IMG/VR virus record: IMGVR_UViG_3300025151_000373
Location: 1 to 21,044 of that record
Source: a virus
Reading direction: 5' to 3' (one strand)
Length of the DNA: 21,044 nt
Positions 20,859 through 21,044 of the stretch are shown in pieces (positions within the stretch are counted from its first letter, which is position 1; every line of letters begins with the position of its first letter). The position numbers and the translations under genes were made by a program. The notes beneath the pieces were generated by a model, which made no database searches, was not told the origin of the DNA, and saw only the letters and a program-made list of their open reading frames with translations.

Positions 20859-21044
20859 ATGAGTATTTCTATTTCTTCATTGCCATATGGTGACAGACGT
20901 CCTGACCTCTTCATCGATGCAATGGTAAAATCAGCGGCTGTATTGAACCGCTTCCGTCTAATTGACGGTGTAAAAGCTAAAGTAAACGTACCAATCTTTG
21001 ATGCTTCATTGACTTTCGGTAACGACCTTTGTGTATTTGATTCT
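20859..21044 (+). CDS. Major capsid protein candidate, N-terminal 62 aa (cut by window end)
   Basis: ATG 20859 opens a frame that runs off the window: MSISISSLPYGDRRPDLFID, then AMVKSAAVLNRFRLIDGVKA and so on. It follows the protease-scaffold gene, has its own long leader (46 bases) with an ATTGTAAATTA motif, and the leader TTTTAAAATTCATATAAA is A-rich. This context is where HK97-like phages keep the major capsid gene. The first 62 residues alone cannot prove the fold. Confidence 0.6.
   Translation, partial: MSISISSLPYGDRRPDLFIDAMVKSAAVLNRFRLIDGVKAKVNVPIFDASLTFGNDLCVFDS

Overview
The window looks like about half of a tailed, siphovirus-like phage or prophage of a Bacteroidetes host, probably a flavobacterium. 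The host assignment rests on one near-perfect Bacteroidetes-type promoter (TTTG, 19 bases, TACCTTTG, minus strand, 4949-4979), on A-rich ribosome-binding regions, and on an exported protein with a signal peptide ending in NAQ. The virion genes (terminase, TP901-1-type tape measure, XkdF-like protease-scaffold, start of a capsid-like protein) make the phage assignment firm. No integrase or repressor is visible.

Left arm, minus strand (1-4979). A string of small early genes starts at the 4949-4979 promoter (47, 81, 95, 57, 64, 70, 75 and 101 aa). An AT-rich control region at 2849-2976 follows. Beyond it is a replication/recombination operon: a DnaA-domain-IV-like coiled-coil protein, an ERF/Rad52-like annealing protein, a RecE-like PD-(D/E)XK exonuclease, a second DnaA-domain-IV-like protein, and a small protein ending in an SSB-like acidic tip (DDDLF). 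A 61-nt tRNA-like element without a D-arm and a 43-aa basic ORF end this arm.

Central block, plus strand (about 5000-8010). This stretch is visibly richer in GC than its surroundings (hand count 32/60 at 6361-6420 against 16/60 at 12241-12300). It holds small genes, a single-TM peptide, a Gp88-like protein with a CX6CX3C motif and a 66-aa basic protein, and ends in a perfect rho-independent terminator. It carries its own CCACGGCCGGC repeats and looks like a separately acquired cassette. A GC-rich stretch with no convincing gene follows.

Right arm, plus strand (8070-21044). A second AT-rich control region (8070-8251) shares a 19-bp exact box and other elements, in inverted orientation, with the one at 2849-2976. 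It precedes the late genes: a 93-aa protein, small terminase, an exported beta-barrel-like protein whose signal peptide is encoded inside the small-terminase gene, large terminase, a tail-chaperone-like protein, two neck/tail candidates, the tape measure, a tail protein, a 919-aa tail-tip candidate, a two-domain basic protein, a protease-scaffold fusion, and the start of the capsid-like gene. No portal is seen between large terminase and capsid. The 11-mer ATTGTAAATTA occurs at the four real breaks between late genes and is a candidate late control signal.
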